Shown piece after piece: positions 8,015-16,291 of a DNA stretch of 40,548 nucleotides. The stretch comes from an uncultured Candidatus Berkelbacteria bacterium. GTDB taxonomy: Bacteria > Patescibacteriota > UBA1384 > CAJBMM01. Where the stretch lies: the NCBI GenBank assembly GCA_903954185.1, contig CAJBMM010000007.1, positions 1 to 40,548 of the forward strand. Reading direction: 5' to 3'. The first letter of the stretch is position 1; the number at the start of each line of letters is the position of its first letter. The position numbers and the translations under genes were made by a program. The notes below the pieces were generated by a model. The model made no database searches. It saw nothing but the letters and a program-made list of their open reading frames with translations, and was not told the DNA's origin.

Positions 8015-9292
8015 ATGCGTCCAGTAAATAACGACATCGTAGACACACCATTTAAATATAAAAATCCCGAGGGTTTGTCTGATGTTTTGCCCGAATCACA
8101 GCGCTATTGGCAATACAGTGAAAACTTATTAAATCGATTATCTGGCGATTTTGGTTATCACCATCTAATTACTCCACCACTAGAAGCAAAGTCTCTCTAC
8201 ACAACAGGTTTTGGTAAAGAAAGCGCCGACTATTTAATTGACTCAAATATTGACGATAGGGGAGAGAAGTATGTTTTTAGAGCTCATCCAAAAGTAAGTG
8301 TAATTCGTAGTTTTATTGATAACGGTTTTACAGCTTGGCCACCACCAGTCCATCTTTCTAGCCGTACATCTACCATCAAAAGACATGATACAAATCTTAG
8401 ACAAAATTTTTATTACTCTTTCGATATTTTAGGGGCAAAAGATGCAATAACCGATACAACTTTGTTAATATTGTTGCAAAGACTGGCCCGAGATTTAAAA
8501 TTAAAAAATTATGTGATTGTTATTCACAGCTTAGGATGCAGCAATTGCCGTCCTAACTTTGAACAAATTTTTAGCGATTATTGCAAAACTATCTTGAAAA
8601 ATTTGTGCTCAGCATGCCAGTCTAAACCCAATTATTCTACTATTACTAATTGCGTTGCCGATAGAACATCAGATGTAATAATTGAGGCGCCATCATTACT
8701 CGACAACCTATGCCCCGAATGCAAAAAACAAATAACAGGGGTGTTAGAAACATGCGATTCACTTGGTGTTCAATACGAGCTAGATTCTTCTCTAACGACT
8801 TCGCATATCGAAGCTGAGCAAACAATTTTTAGTCTTAAAATTGGCGATCAATTTATTGATGCTATAACAGGATATCATTACGACAGCTTAGCAAGCCGAA
8901 TTGCTGAGACGCCAATATCCGCCATTGGCATAACCATAGATTTACAAATTCTTAGCTCTAATCTCGAAATCCAACATATTTCTGTTCCACCAGAAGGCGG
9001 ATTACAAGTTTTTATTGCTCAGCTTGGTTCACTAGCCAAAGAAAAGTGTGTTCCTTTGTTACAACAACTCTACAAGGCTGGATACACCGCCGCTACAGCA
9101 TCTGAGAGCGAAAGTATCACTAGTCAACTAAAAGTTGCGGAAAGGTTGCGCTCGCGCATAACTTTAATAATCGGACAAAAAGAGGCTGTGAACGGCCATA
9201 TAATAGTCCGAGATATGATATCTGGTGTGCAAGACGATATTTACTTAGACGAACTAATGCCAGCCTTGGCAGAACGCTTAGAAGCAAAATAG
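8015..9292 (+). CDS. histidyl-tRNA synthetase-like protein with degenerate active site
   Basis: Has the class II HisRS layout: catalytic core (about 15-325) and a HisRS-type anticodon-binding domain (about 330-425, with KVAERLRSRITLIIGQKEAVNGHIIVRDM). The catalytic motifs are lost. The TLRPEGT region reads YVFRAHP (87-92), motif 2 FRxERPQ reads LSSRTST (114-120), the histidine-A signature RGLDYY is replaced around 258-271 (DSSLTTSHIEAEQTIF), and GGRYDGL is TGYHYDSL (285-292). Three CxxC pairs (C175/C178, C198/C201, C233/C236) could bind zinc. GAGGGG lies directly before ATG 8015. It is therefore unlikely to charge tRNA-His; a HisZ-like regulatory or tRNA-binding role is possible, though no his operon is nearby. 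A true HisRS is expected elsewhere in the genome. Confidence 0.85.
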   Translation: MRPVNNDIVDTPFKYKNPEGLSDVLPESQRYWQYSENLLNRLSGDFGYHHLITPPLEAKSLYTTGFGKESADYLIDSNIDDRGEKYVFRAHPKVSVIRSFIDNGFTAWPPPVHLSSRTSTIKRHDTNLRQNFYYSFDILGAKDAITDTTLLILLQRLARDLKLKNYVIVIHSLGCSNCRPNFEQIFSDYCKTILKNLCSACQSKPNYSTITNCVADRTSDVIIEAPSLLDNLCPECKKQITGVLETCDSLGVQYELDSSLTTSHIEAEQTIFSLKIGDQFIDAITGYHYDSLASRIAETPISAIGITIDLQILSSNLEIQHISVPPEGGLQVFIAQLGSLAKEKCVPLLQQLYKAGYTAATASESESITSQLKVAERLRSRITLIIGQKEAVNGHIIVRDMISGVQDDIYLDELMPALAERLEAK

Positions 9293-9321
9293 CTGTCAGC
9301 AGTGAGCAGAATCGTTAATAA

Positions 9322-9383
9322 GCCTTATCAGCCCTATTCGCCTTATTTGACTTATATACTAAGGCCAATACGGCAGATAAGGC
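9322..9383. other. inverted repeat upstream of the RNA methyltransferase gene
   Basis: GCCTTATC (9322-9329) is mirrored by GATAAGGC (9376-9383) around AT-rich DNA. It is probably one of the dispersed repeat words; a regulatory role is not shown. Confidence 0.3.
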
Positions 9384-9423
9384 ACATATGGCCAATAAAC
9401 TAAAGCTCTGAAAGCATGCAAAA

Positions 9424-9891
9424 ATGAATCTTATATTAGTTCTCGATAACATTCGCTCTTTATACAATGTGGGTGCAATTTTTCGTACCGCCGAAGGATT
9501 AGGTGTTAGTGAAATTATTCTCTGCGGCATTACCCCAACTCCACCGCGTAAAGAAATTCATAAAACCGCCCTTGGCGCCGAAACCAGAATAAGCTGGAGA
9601 CACGCAGAGTCAACAATCGATTTAATTAAAGAGGTGAGGAATAAAGGCACGTTAGTCTACGCTCTCGAGCTAACTCCAGACGCCATTCCATTAGATCAAT
9701 TTGACCAATTAGACAAATCTGACCAATCAAATCCAATATATCTAGTAGTGGGGCACGAGCGCCTTGGTGTAAATGACGAGGTACTAAATTTAGTCGATAA
9801 TAAAATTATGATTCCCATGCGTGGCCAAGTAAAATCTCTCAATGTAGCCTCTGCCACGGCAATTGCTTGCTGGCATATTCTAGACGGATAG
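9424..9891 (+). CDS. SpoU/TrmH family RNA 2'-O-methyltransferase
   Basis: SPOUT-fold enzyme that transfers a methyl group from S-adenosylmethionine to a ribose 2'-OH of tRNA or rRNA. Motif 1 NVGAIFRTAEGLGV (16-29), motif 2 YLVVGHERLGV and motif 3 IPMRGQVKSLNVASATAIA are all present, and the knotted C terminus is complete. At 155 aa it is a catalytic domain without a substrate-binding extension, similar in size to TrmL, but the target nucleotide cannot be assigned. Residues about 90-105 (DQFDQLDKSDQSNP) form a polar insertion whose DNA (9692-9738) resembles the gaccaattggacaaatta words found in spacers. It converges with lexA. Confidence 0.92.
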   Translation: MNLILVLDNIRSLYNVGAIFRTAEGLGVSEIILCGITPTPPRKEIHKTALGAETRISWRHAESTIDLIKEVRNKGTLVYALELTPDAIPLDQFDQLDKSDQSNPIYLVVGHERLGVNDEVLNLVDNKIMIPMRGQVKSLNVASATAIACWHILDG

Positions 9892-9898
9892 CATTCGC

Positions 9899-9935
9899 GA
9901 TAGTAGAGGCAGCACCAACGTGTCTGCCCACTATC
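9899..9935. other. stable hairpin between convergent genes
   Basis: Nested stem: GATAGT pairs with ACTATC (outer) and GGCAG with CTGCC (inner), with a CAAC-type loop. No T run follows on either strand. It lies between the convergent methyltransferase and lexA genes and may act as a weak bidirectional terminator or be a repeat. Confidence 0.45.
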
Positions 9936-10020
9936 AATAACAGATTCCCTTTCTTTTTAAAGAGGACGATGACCTCCGCAGCCTTGCGCAAAGGATGGGT
10001 GAGGTTATAAAATATACTTT

Positions 10021-10614
10021 TTAGAACTTGCGAATAATGCCCTTAACCTTACCTTGCACAACTACGTTTTTGGCCAGTATTGGCTTCATAGATTTATTAG
10101 CAGGCTGAAGGCGAATATGATCTTTTTCTTGATAAAAACGTTTAAGAGTAACATTTTCTCGATCCACCAAAGCCACCACAATGTCGCCGTTTTTAGCAGT
10201 CGAAGATTGCTCAATGATTACATAATCTCCGTTAAAAATACCATCTTCTATCATGGAGTCGCCGCGCACTTTTAAGGCAAAAACATTAGGTCCCATCATA
10301 TCTCTGGGAATATCAATCGTTTCGTTGGTGCGTATGGCTTGAATGGGCGCACCTGCAGCAATAATGCCCATTAACGGCACTTCAAATGTAGCTTCGTCCC
10401 AGGCTGGAGTAAGTTGCAATGAACGCGCTTCATTCTCTTCTTTAGATAAATAACCCTTAGCGGCCAGCGTATCGATATGCTCGGCAACGGTAGATACGCT
10501 AGAAAGGCCAAAGCCTTCACCAATTTCGCGGTAGCTTGGAGCATAACCGTTTTTAGCAATAAATTCAGTAATAAAATCGAGGATAAATTTTTGTTTTTTT
10601 GTAAGAGGATCCAA
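10021..10614 (-). CDS. lexA: LexA repressor, SOS regulator
   Basis: Represses DNA-damage genes and cleaves itself when stimulated by RecA-ssDNA filaments. N-terminal winged helix (KKQKFILDFITEF ... YREIGEGFGLSSVSTVAEHI) and C-terminal S24 peptidase domain with cleavage site IAAGAP (Ala-Gly), catalytic Ser in GDSMIEDG and Lys in NVTLKRFY. Numbered from the start chosen here, cleavage is at A87-G88 and the catalytic residues are S120 and K158. The frame can be opened at TTG 10629, but AGGAG lies five bases before a second TTG at 10614 (MDPLTKKQKF), which fits LexA N termini and makes 197 aa. The start at 10629 would place this site inside the gene. No SOS box could be assigned with confidence. 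Confidence 0.95.
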   Translation of the reverse strand: MDPLTKKQKFILDFITEFIAKNGYAPSYREIGEGFGLSSVSTVAEHIDTLAAKGYLSKEENEARSLQLTPAWDEATFEVPLMGIIAAGAPIQAIRTNETIDIPRDMMGPNVFALKVRGDSMIEDGIFNGDYVIIEQSSTAKNGDIVVALVDRENVTLKRFYQEKDHIRLQPANKSMKPILAKNVVVQGKVKGIIRKF

Positions 10615-10746
10615 AGATGCTCCTTTCAATCGTTTAATCGTAAATCGTGAAACGTGCAGCTTATATCATTTTAATGGAATATATTCATGCAAAATTCCGC
10701 TAAATTATGATACGAGATGCGCGATGCGCGACACACGCCTATTTAT

Positions 10747-10776
10747 ATGGTACCCGAACAGAAACCGTATTGTCAA
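10747..10776 (-). promoter_or_regulatory. possible lexA promoter
   Basis: On the minus strand TTGACA (10776-10771), 18-nt spacer and TACCAT (10752-10747). The spacer holds GGTTTCTGTTCGGG, containing a GTTC half-site-like word that could be part of an operator. It would leave a 5' leader of about 130 nt. Weak evidence. Confidence 0.35.
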
Positions 10777-10975
10777 GAGGCATTTTGATGCCTACTAGCT
10801 ACAATCGGGCGCTTGAGAACAAGCTTTCTTGCCCTCCCCGTCTCGCCCGAGGCTTGCCGAGGCGGGCGTAGCTCTTCGGGTCTGAGCCTGACGGCTCATG
10901 CCCCTCCGCTTCACTCGGTGCTGTCGCAATCAGAGTCGAATGACTTTACGCGAGGGACGGGAGCTTGGTTTTAGC

Positions 10976-11063
10976 CAGACTAAAGTCTGTTCTCCGACTC
11001 GTTCTACAATATCGCCTGGTAGAACAGACTTTAGTCTGGCTATTCATACCAGGTTAAAACCTG
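10976..11063. repeat. array of covarying 14-bp palindromes, array 1
   Basis: Three short palindromes with a conserved frame CA-N2-CTTTAG-N2-TG or its complement: CAGACTAAAGTCTG (10976-10989), CAGACTTTAGTCTG (11025-11038) and CAGGTTAAAACCTG (11050-11063), flanked by GTAGAA or TTCTAC words. Related arrays lie at 14792-14880 and 21483-21638. Confidence 0.75.
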
Positions 11064-11267
11064 TTCTACAAAAGATTCTTCCATCATTCTGCACTCTGCA
11101 CCTGTGGTGAGCTTGTCGAACACATTCTCCATTCTCCATCCTTCATACTTCATACTTCATTCTCCATCCCCTACAACCTACAACCTACCACCTACAACCT
11201 AACCTAGACCTTGCATATTTTGCCAATATGTATGAAAATAATATTAGTAATTAAAAGAGGGGTTTTA

Positions 11268-12137
11268 ATGGCCAAATTTTTTGATCTAAACAAAGGCGAT
11301 ACGGCAAGCAAGCCCGAGCCAGAAAAAGAAATAAAATTAGAAGAACATACAGAAACTGAAAAAGTAAAGGTAGAGGCAGAGGATTCGCCTAAAACCGAAA
11401 CAGCTCCACCTATTGAGCACGGTTCTTATACTGCACCAGAAAATCACGAGGAAGATCCAGAAAAGCCAGCAGAGCATCCAAAGCATGAATCTGATGACGA
11501 AGATAAAAAGTCACCCGAAGAAGACCAATTTAAGACACCAGATATCCCACGCGTTACTGCATCTATGGCGCCAGAATCTAGGCCAGCATCTAAATCAATT
11601 TCTAGCAGTCAGCATTTAAGCTCTACTAACACAAAACAAAAGTGGGTTACTGCCTTGTTAACAATTGTACTGCTGGGTTTACTTGGGGTATTAATTTGGC
11701 AGGCATACATTTTTTATAACAGTTCCGTTGCATCAAAAACCACCGAAACCGCAACCACTTCTTCTTCTACCCCCGCTATCACTAAAATAACCACAACTTC
11801 TGCTACTACCACCGCAAGCGAAACACCAGTAGTCACAACATCTTCAGATCTTACTAAAGCAAATGTTAGTGTAAAAATTTTAAATGGCAATGGTGTCACT
11901 GGCTCTGCAAATACTGCCAGCACAGCCGTTAAAGCTGCGGGCTTTACAGTTGCTAGTACCTCAAATGCCAAGTCTTTTACATACGCCACCTCTACCGTCT
12001 ACTATAAAGACGCAACCGGAAAAACAGTAGCCGACCAATTAGTATCAAGTTTAACTACTTATTCTGTTGTTTCTAAGCTAGACGCTACGGTAGCCACAAC
12101 TGTAAATGAATTAGTTTTTGTAGTCGGCAAAAAGTAA
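11268..12137 (+). CDS. membrane-anchored protein with C-terminal LytR_C domain
   Basis: Bitopic envelope protein of about 289 aa. Residues 1-124 are a charged, Glu/Lys/Pro-rich cytoplasmic region; 125-150 form one membrane helix (KWVTALLTIVLLGLLGVLIW); 155-195 are a Ser/Thr-rich extracellular linker; about 198-289 match the LytR_C fold (VSVKILNGNGVTGSANTAS ... ELVFVVGK), often found at the C terminus of LytR-CpsA-Psr wall-polymer ligases. No LCP catalytic domain is present, so it is probably a wall-binding or scaffold protein. ATG 11268 has AGAGGGG six bases upstream; an in-frame ATG at 11229 and the earlier TTG at 11211 are less likely. It is followed after 9 nt by the DUF3048 gene, so the two probably form an operon. 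Confidence 0.8.
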   Translation: MAKFFDLNKGDTASKPEPEKEIKLEEHTETEKVKVEAEDSPKTETAPPIEHGSYTAPENHEEDPEKPAEHPKHESDDEDKKSPEEDQFKTPDIPRVTASMAPESRPASKSISSSQHLSSTNTKQKWVTALLTIVLLGLLGVLIWQAYIFYNSSVASKTTETATTSSSTPAITKITTTSATTTASETPVVTTSSDLTKANVSVKILNGNGVTGSANTASTAVKAAGFTVASTSNAKSFTYATSTVYYKDATGKTVADQLVSSLTTYSVVSKLDATVATTVNELVFVVGKK

Positions 12138-12146
12138 AGTTAAAAT

Positions 12147-13232
12147 ATGAAATTAAAAAGAAGCCCATTTATTGCACTTATCGTACTTGGTATCATTATT
12201 ATTGGTAGCGGCGCTCTTTATTTATATTTAGTTAACAACTCTAATGTCTTCAAATCTAACACTGGTAAAATATCGCTCAAAAAACTCGTCTCCCTTCCTT
12301 CTACAACCCCTGCCAAACTTTATGAATCAAATTTGGACGGAACTTTAGTCATAGAAGAAAATGCCAACAAACATCCGTTAGGTGTGATGATAGAAAATCA
12401 CCCTGCCGCACGCCCCCAATCTGGTTTAGCAGCAGCAAGTGTGGTTTACGAAGCAATAGCAGAAGGTGGTATCACTAGATATTTAGCCATTTACGGCCCA
12501 AATTCTGCCGATAAAATTGGCCCCATTAGAAGCGCTAGAACATATTTTGCAGATTGGTGTAACGAGTACGATTGTTACTATGCTCATGTCGGTGGCAATT
12601 ACGATGCGCTTCGCGATAAAATTCCAGGCGATAAAATTAAAGATATCGATCAATTTGCCAATGCGGGTGCTTATTGGCGCGAGCCACAAAAGGGGGTGGC
12701 CTCTGAACACACCATGTTTTCTTCAACCACCAAATTGTACGAGCTTGTAACAACAAAAAAATGGTCAACTCCAATACGAGAAAATTTTGACATTTATACC
12801 TTTACCGACGATCCTAAAACTACTATCGCTGCATCAATTTCTAAAATAAATATTGATTTTTCTTCTCCATCTTATTTAGTTAATTATGTCTTCAACCCAA
12901 CAAAAAATTCCTACGCACGCAATTTAGCAGGTAAGGCAGATATCGACTTAAATGGAAATACTCAAATAGAAGCAAAGAATATTATCATTCAATATATTTC
13001 TCGAACGGCAGTTGTTACAGCAATTAATGAAACAGGTTGGGCAATGCCAACAGTTGGCAGCGGTAGAGCGGTAATTTATCAAAATGGTACAAAAACCGAA
13101 GGTTCTTGGAAAAAAACCGACAAATACGCACGAACTCAATTTTTAGGCAGCGATGGACAACTAATTACACTTAATCGTGGCGCAACTTGGGTAGAAGTAG
13201 TAAATCCAGGCTCTACAGTTACAGACAATTAA
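12147..13232 (+). CDS. DUF3048 (YerB-like) exported protein
   Basis: Cell-surface protein of the DUF3048/YerB family, function unknown. An N-terminal membrane anchor (residues 6-30, PFIALIVLGIIIIGSGALYLYL) has no lipobox cysteine. The DUF3048 core follows: HPLGVMIENHPAARPQSGL, VYEAIAEGGITRYLAIY, IGPIRSARTYF, YAHVGGNYDAL, ASEHTMFSS. The C-terminal beta-rich part (about 225-361) contains GWAMPTVGSGRAVIYQNG and ends with TWVEVVNPG. Length 361 aa is normal. It lies 9 nt after the LytR_C gene, supporting a shared envelope role. YerB relatives are linked to DNA or wall homeostasis only by weak data. Confidence 0.88.
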   Translation: MKLKRSPFIALIVLGIIIIGSGALYLYLVNNSNVFKSNTGKISLKKLVSLPSTTPAKLYESNLDGTLVIEENANKHPLGVMIENHPAARPQSGLAAASVVYEAIAEGGITRYLAIYGPNSADKIGPIRSARTYFADWCNEYDCYYAHVGGNYDALRDKIPGDKIKDIDQFANAGAYWREPQKGVASEHTMFSSTTKLYELVTTKKWSTPIRENFDIYTFTDDPKTTIAASISKINIDFSSPSYLVNYVFNPTKNSYARNLAGKADIDLNGNTQIEAKNIIIQYISRTAVVTAINETGWAMPTVGSGRAVIYQNGTKTEGSWKKTDKYARTQFLGSDGQLITLNRGATWVEVVNPGSTVTDN

Positions 13233-13245
13233 TAAAGAATGCGAA

Positions 13246-13268
13246 ATCCAAAATGCATAATTTTGGAT
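13246..13268 (+). terminator. hairpin after the DUF3048 gene, probable weak terminator
   Basis: Perfect 9-bp stem ATCCAAAAT/ATTTTGGAT around GCATA, starting 14 bases after the stop codon, followed by GATATTTTATG. The stem is AT-rich and the T tract interrupted, so termination would be inefficient. Confidence 0.45.
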
Positions 13269-13427
13269 GATATTTTATGTAGATAAAGAGCAAATGTCCA
13301 ATTTGTTTTATTTGTCATCCTGATTTTGCCGAAGGATCTATTTCATAAATTTGAACCATTGCTAAATTGATAATTCATTGAAAATTGATAATTGGTAATT
13401 GTTAATTGGTAATTGTTTTCTACCCGC

Positions 13428-14690
13428 CTAGACCAGGCTAGCAAAACGCGCGTCTGCGCCCAAGAGTTCTTGAATTCGTAACAATTGATTATATTTGGAC
13501 GTGCGTTCGCTTCGGGCCGGTGCTCCTGTTTTAATTTGCCCCGCTCCTAACCCCACTACCAAATCGGCAATAAATGTATCAGTTGTCTCACCAGACCGAT
13601 GAGAAATTATAGCGGCAAAATTATTTGCTTTTGCTAAATTAACACAATCAATGGTTTCTGAGACTGTTCCAATTTGATTAAGCTTGATCAATATTGCATT
13701 GCTACTTTTTTCATTTATACCGCGCTGTAATCTGTCTTGATTTGTAACGTATAAATCATCACCCACAATTTGCACCTTATCACCAATTTTTGCAGTCAAC
13801 TGCATATAACCTTCCCAATCGTCATCTTCTAGCGGGTCTTCAACAGAATAAATTGGGTAAGTATTAACCAAACCAACTACCTTATCGATCATTTGTGCAG
13901 TATTTAGTTTTAAGTTTTCACTTTTCAATTCATAAAAACCATTGTTAAAAAAGCTGTTCGATGCCAAATCTAAAGCGATAGCCACATCTTGTTTTGGCTT
14001 ATAACCTGCTTTTTGAATAGCCTGCACAACCAAAGTAATTGCCTGATCGTTAGAAATGTTTGGTACAGCAAAGCCGCCCTCATCCCCAACGGTAGTCATT
14101 AAATTATTCTTTTTAATAATATCTTTTAACGCATAGTAAACTTCTAACCCAATTTGCATGGCTTGTTTAAAATCGCCTGCCCCAACTGGTGAAATCATGA
14201 TTTCCTGAAAGTCGGTAGAGTTATTGGCATGTTTTCCGCCGTTGACAATGTTCATCATAGGTAATGGCAGAATATTCGCTCTAGCGCTGCCAATATAACG
14301 AAATAAGTCCATATTGCTAGAAGCCGCTGCAGCCTTAATACAGCCAATAGAAACAGCTAAGATGGCATTTGCGCCTAGTTTTTCTTTATTCTTAGTCCCA
14401 TCAAGTGCAATCATGCGTTTATCGATTGTTTTCTGATCTAATGCATCCATGCCAACTAAATCGTGCGCAATCACATCGTTTACGTTTGTAACCGCATTCA
14501 AAACGCCCAAACCACCATATTTAGTTTTATCATCGTCACGAAGCTCGTGAGCTTCATATTTTCCAACAGAAGCACCAGAAGGAACAGCGCCCCTTCCTAG
14601 GCTTCCGTCTTCTAATAATACATCGGCTTCAACGGTTGGATTGCCCCTAGAATCTAAAATTTGCCTAGCATAAACACTTTTAATTTTCAT
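13428..14690 (-). CDS. eno: enolase
   Basis: Converts 2-phosphoglycerate to phosphoenolpyruvate in glycolysis, as a cytoplasmic dimer or octamer. The N terminus MKIKSVYARQILDSRGNPTVE and the following GRGAVPSGASVGKYEAHELRD are canonical. The barrel carries the metal ligands in IALDLASNSFF, SVEDPLEDDDW and IVGDDL; the signature ILIKLNQIGTVSE is complete, followed by SHRSGETTD and GQIKTGAPARSERTSKYNQLLRI. Length 420 aa is normal. Its presence argues that the cell keeps lower glycolysis. It is transcribed leftwards with the transglycosylase gene upstream, separated by a 269-bp repeat-bearing spacer. Confidence 0.97.
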   Translation of the reverse strand: MKIKSVYARQILDSRGNPTVEADVLLEDGSLGRGAVPSGASVGKYEAHELRDDDKTKYGGLGVLNAVTNVNDVIAHDLVGMDALDQKTIDKRMIALDGTKNKEKLGANAILAVSIGCIKAAAASSNMDLFRYIGSARANILPLPMMNIVNGGKHANNSTDFQEIMISPVGAGDFKQAMQIGLEVYYALKDIIKKNNLMTTVGDEGGFAVPNISNDQAITLVVQAIQKAGYKPKQDVAIALDLASNSFFNNGFYELKSENLKLNTAQMIDKVVGLVNTYPIYSVEDPLEDDDWEGYMQLTAKIGDKVQIVGDDLYVTNQDRLQRGINEKSSNAILIKLNQIGTVSETIDCVNLAKANNFAAIISHRSGETTDTFIADLVVGLGAGQIKTGAPARSERTSKYNQLLRIQELLGADARFASLV

Positions 14691-14959
14691 ACTTTAATTA
14701 TGCCCCAATGATATTAATATGTCCACCAAGAAAAAGCTTTTAGCTTATGGCTTTTAGCTATTAGAAGTAATATGGAAGTTCTTTTAGAGAACAGGCTTCA
14801 GACTGACCGGGTTAAAACCTATTCTCCGGTTCGAACTCAGAGAACAAGCTTCAGCTTGGCTAGAACCACGTTAAAACGTGTTCTCCAGCTTTTTATACGA
14901 AAGAATCTTCCATCATTCTGCATTCTGCATTCTGCATTTTTCATTTTCTATAAGCTAGC
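14691..14959. other. spacer with palindrome array between eno and the transglycosylase gene
   Basis: Contains GCTTTTAGCTTATGGCTTTTAGC words, the palindrome array at 14792-14880 and repeated CATTCTGCATTCTGCATT words (14910-14945). No gene is supported. Confidence 0.5.
14792..14880. repeat. array of covarying 14-bp palindromes, array 2
   Basis: CAGGCTTCAGACTG (14792-14805, one mismatch), GGTTAAAACC (14810-14819), CAAGCTTCAGCTTG (14845-14858) and CACGTTAAAACGTG (14867-14880), separated by TTCTCC/GAGAA words. Same family as 10976-11063 and 21483-21638. Confidence 0.75.
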
Positions 14960-15673
14960 TTAAATTCCGTTCATTAAAGCAACAGCTTTATTAGCATAGG
15001 CAATAGAATGATTATAGTTCAAAAATGCACCTTGCCAAGAACCCTTCCAAATATAACTTTTAGAAAGTAAATTACCGGCGGCATATACCGAAGATCTTAA
15101 ATCGGTAATATTGCATCCTGCACCAGTATCTTTACAATAAGATCTAAATGTCGAAGGTAAAAACTGCATCGGCCCAACCGCACCAGAACCAGATGATACA
15201 GAAGTACTGTTAGATTTTCCGGTTTCTAATTGATGAACAGATTCAATTGCTTCTGCCAAACCGTCAATTCCATAAAACGATTGTACTTCTTGATACAACG
15301 TTCTTAGCTGCTCTAAAGATAAAGCAGGAGTATTCTTTACAACGGGGGTAGCTGCGACAGCTTTAGTTGCATTTTTAGTTTTAGCGATATCATTATTACT
15401 TTGCCCAATTTTAATATTGAAGTTTTTAGAAGTTACAAATATTGCATCGTTTTTAGATAACTCTAAATTAACCGATGTGTTATTAACAACAGAAGTTTCT
15501 TGCGCATAGGCGGGTAAAACAACGGCAGGCATACTTAAGAAAACTAATTTAGAAATTACCGAAAGGGTAACTAATTTTTTAGCATTCTTTTTATAAATTT
15601 TCGTAATTTTCTTGGTAAGCTTCTTAATCTGGGTGGTAATTTTGTTCACGCCCCCCTTAAGGGTTTTGAACAT
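14960..15673 (-). CDS. secreted lytic transglycosylase (lysozyme-like fold)
   Basis: Cleaves peptidoglycan glycan strands outside the membrane. The N terminus is strongly basic (residues 1-35) and followed by a hydrophobic export segment (about 36-57) ending PAYAQE, a plausible signal peptidase site. A low-complexity linker follows, then the catalytic lysozyme-like domain (about 115-237). This has the catalytic Glu in HQLETGKSNS, the MltB/SLT-type motif GAVGPMQFLPSTFRSYC and a Tyr/Asn-rich end (FLNYNHSIAYANKAVALMNG). The Cys pair in YCKDTGAGCN may form a disulphide. Length 237 aa, intact. It could serve wall growth, division or lysis of neighbouring cells; the sequence does not say which. Confidence 0.87.
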   Translation of the reverse strand: MFKTLKGGVNKITTQIKKLTKKITKIYKKNAKKLVTLSVISKLVFLSMPAVVLPAYAQETSVVNNTSVNLELSKNDAIFVTSKNFNIKIGQSNNDIAKTKNATKAVAATPVVKNTPALSLEQLRTLYQEVQSFYGIDGLAEAIESVHQLETGKSNSTSVSSGSGAVGPMQFLPSTFRSYCKDTGAGCNITDLRSSVYAAGNLLSKSYIWKGSWQGAFLNYNHSIAYANKAVALMNGI

Positions 15674-16051
15674 GAGATTTAACTCTCTTTCCGCCCCGTG
15701 ATGACGCTTCTAATTAAAAAAGCTCTCTCACGAGAACATATCCATTGTAGCATACTTAAGCATAAATGTCAATGGGCATAGATAGCTGGTAGGTTGTAGG
15801 TTGTAGAAGCAGAGGATCTTTCTGATAGAATTCTTCCGCATTGCCTCTACCCACTACTTATTCGGGCGGACACATAGGTACCGCCCCCTACGAACTATTA
15901 TACTTCCAAATTCACTTAATAAATATTCCACAATTCTGCACCCGTAGTGAGCCTGTCGAATCTATTCTGCATTCTCCATTCTGCATTCTTCAAACCGTGG
16001 ACACAACCCTAAACTTATGGTATTATCATTTTTGAGAGGAAGGTGATTTTA
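15674..16051. other. spacer before rpsU with repeat words
   Basis: Holds GGTAGGTTGTAGGTTGTAG (about 15784), a CGGACACATAGGTACCGCCCC repeat (related to 22190-22215), GTAGTGAGCCTGTCGAA and CATTCTCCATTCTGCATTC words, then the rpsU promoter. No gene is supported. Confidence 0.55.
15998..16026 (+). promoter_or_regulatory. rpsU promoter
   Basis: -35 TGGACA (15998-16003), spacer of exactly 17 nt, -10 TATTAT (16021-16026), ending 25 nt before ATG 16052. Close to the sigma-70 consensus. Confidence 0.65.
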
Positions 16052-16246
16052 ATGTCAGAGGTAAGAAAAAAAGAGCACGAGCGCTTTGATGTACTAATGC
16101 GCAGATTTAATCGTGATATTCAACAAAGTGGCTTATTAACAATAGTTAAAAAGAAACGCTACTTTGCCGAAAAAGTATCAAGAACAGCCCGCAGATCGGC
16201 CGCTATTCGCAAAGCCGAGCGCAAAGCAATAAAAAGAGGATACTAA
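16052..16246 (+). CDS. rpsU: 30S ribosomal protein S21
   Basis: Small basic protein of the 30S platform near the anti-Shine-Dalgarno end of 16S rRNA; it helps initiation. The 64-aa sequence shows the S21 pattern: FDVLMRRFNRDIQQSGLL, KKKRYFAEKVSRTARRSAAIRK and a lysine/arginine-rich tail. The start is ATG 16052 with GAGGAAGG about 8 nt upstream; GTG 16043 would overlap that site. It is followed 45 nt later by yqeY, the common bacterial pairing. Confidence 0.94.
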   Translation: MSEVRKKEHERFDVLMRRFNRDIQQSGLLTIVKKKRYFAEKVSRTARRSAAIRKAERKAIKRGY

Positions 16247-16291
16247 GTCAATTTTCAAGTATCAATTCACAATTTTCAATAAAGGACATAA

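Larger units (their letters stand above)
10615..11267. other. repeat-rich spacer between divergent lexA and the LytR_C gene
   Basis: Next to lexA lies a GATGCGCGATGCGCGACACACG stretch split as GATGCGCGATGCGCG plus ACACACG. Further right are a GC-rich palindromic segment around CGCCCGAGGC...CGAGGCGGGCG (about 10846-10870), the CAGACT/AGTCTG palindromes (10976-11063), CATTCTCCATTC words and CTACAACCTACAACC words (11171-11205). No gene is supported. Confidence 0.6.

Noticed and set aside
9892-10020. Classical terminator after the SpoU methyltransferase gene
   Set aside because: The hairpin at 9899-9935 has no following T run, so it is listed only as a structure.
10054-10275. Forward frame opposite lexA
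   Set aside because: Antisense shadow of a clear lexA coding sequence.
10690-10740. SOS box upstream of lexA
   Set aside because: Several palindromic words (GATGCGCGATGCGCG, GTTTCTGTTCG) exist but none matches a known LexA box well enough.
11211-11267. Upstream extension of the LytR_C protein
   Set aside because: The strong ribosome site lies inside it; ATG 11268 fits better.
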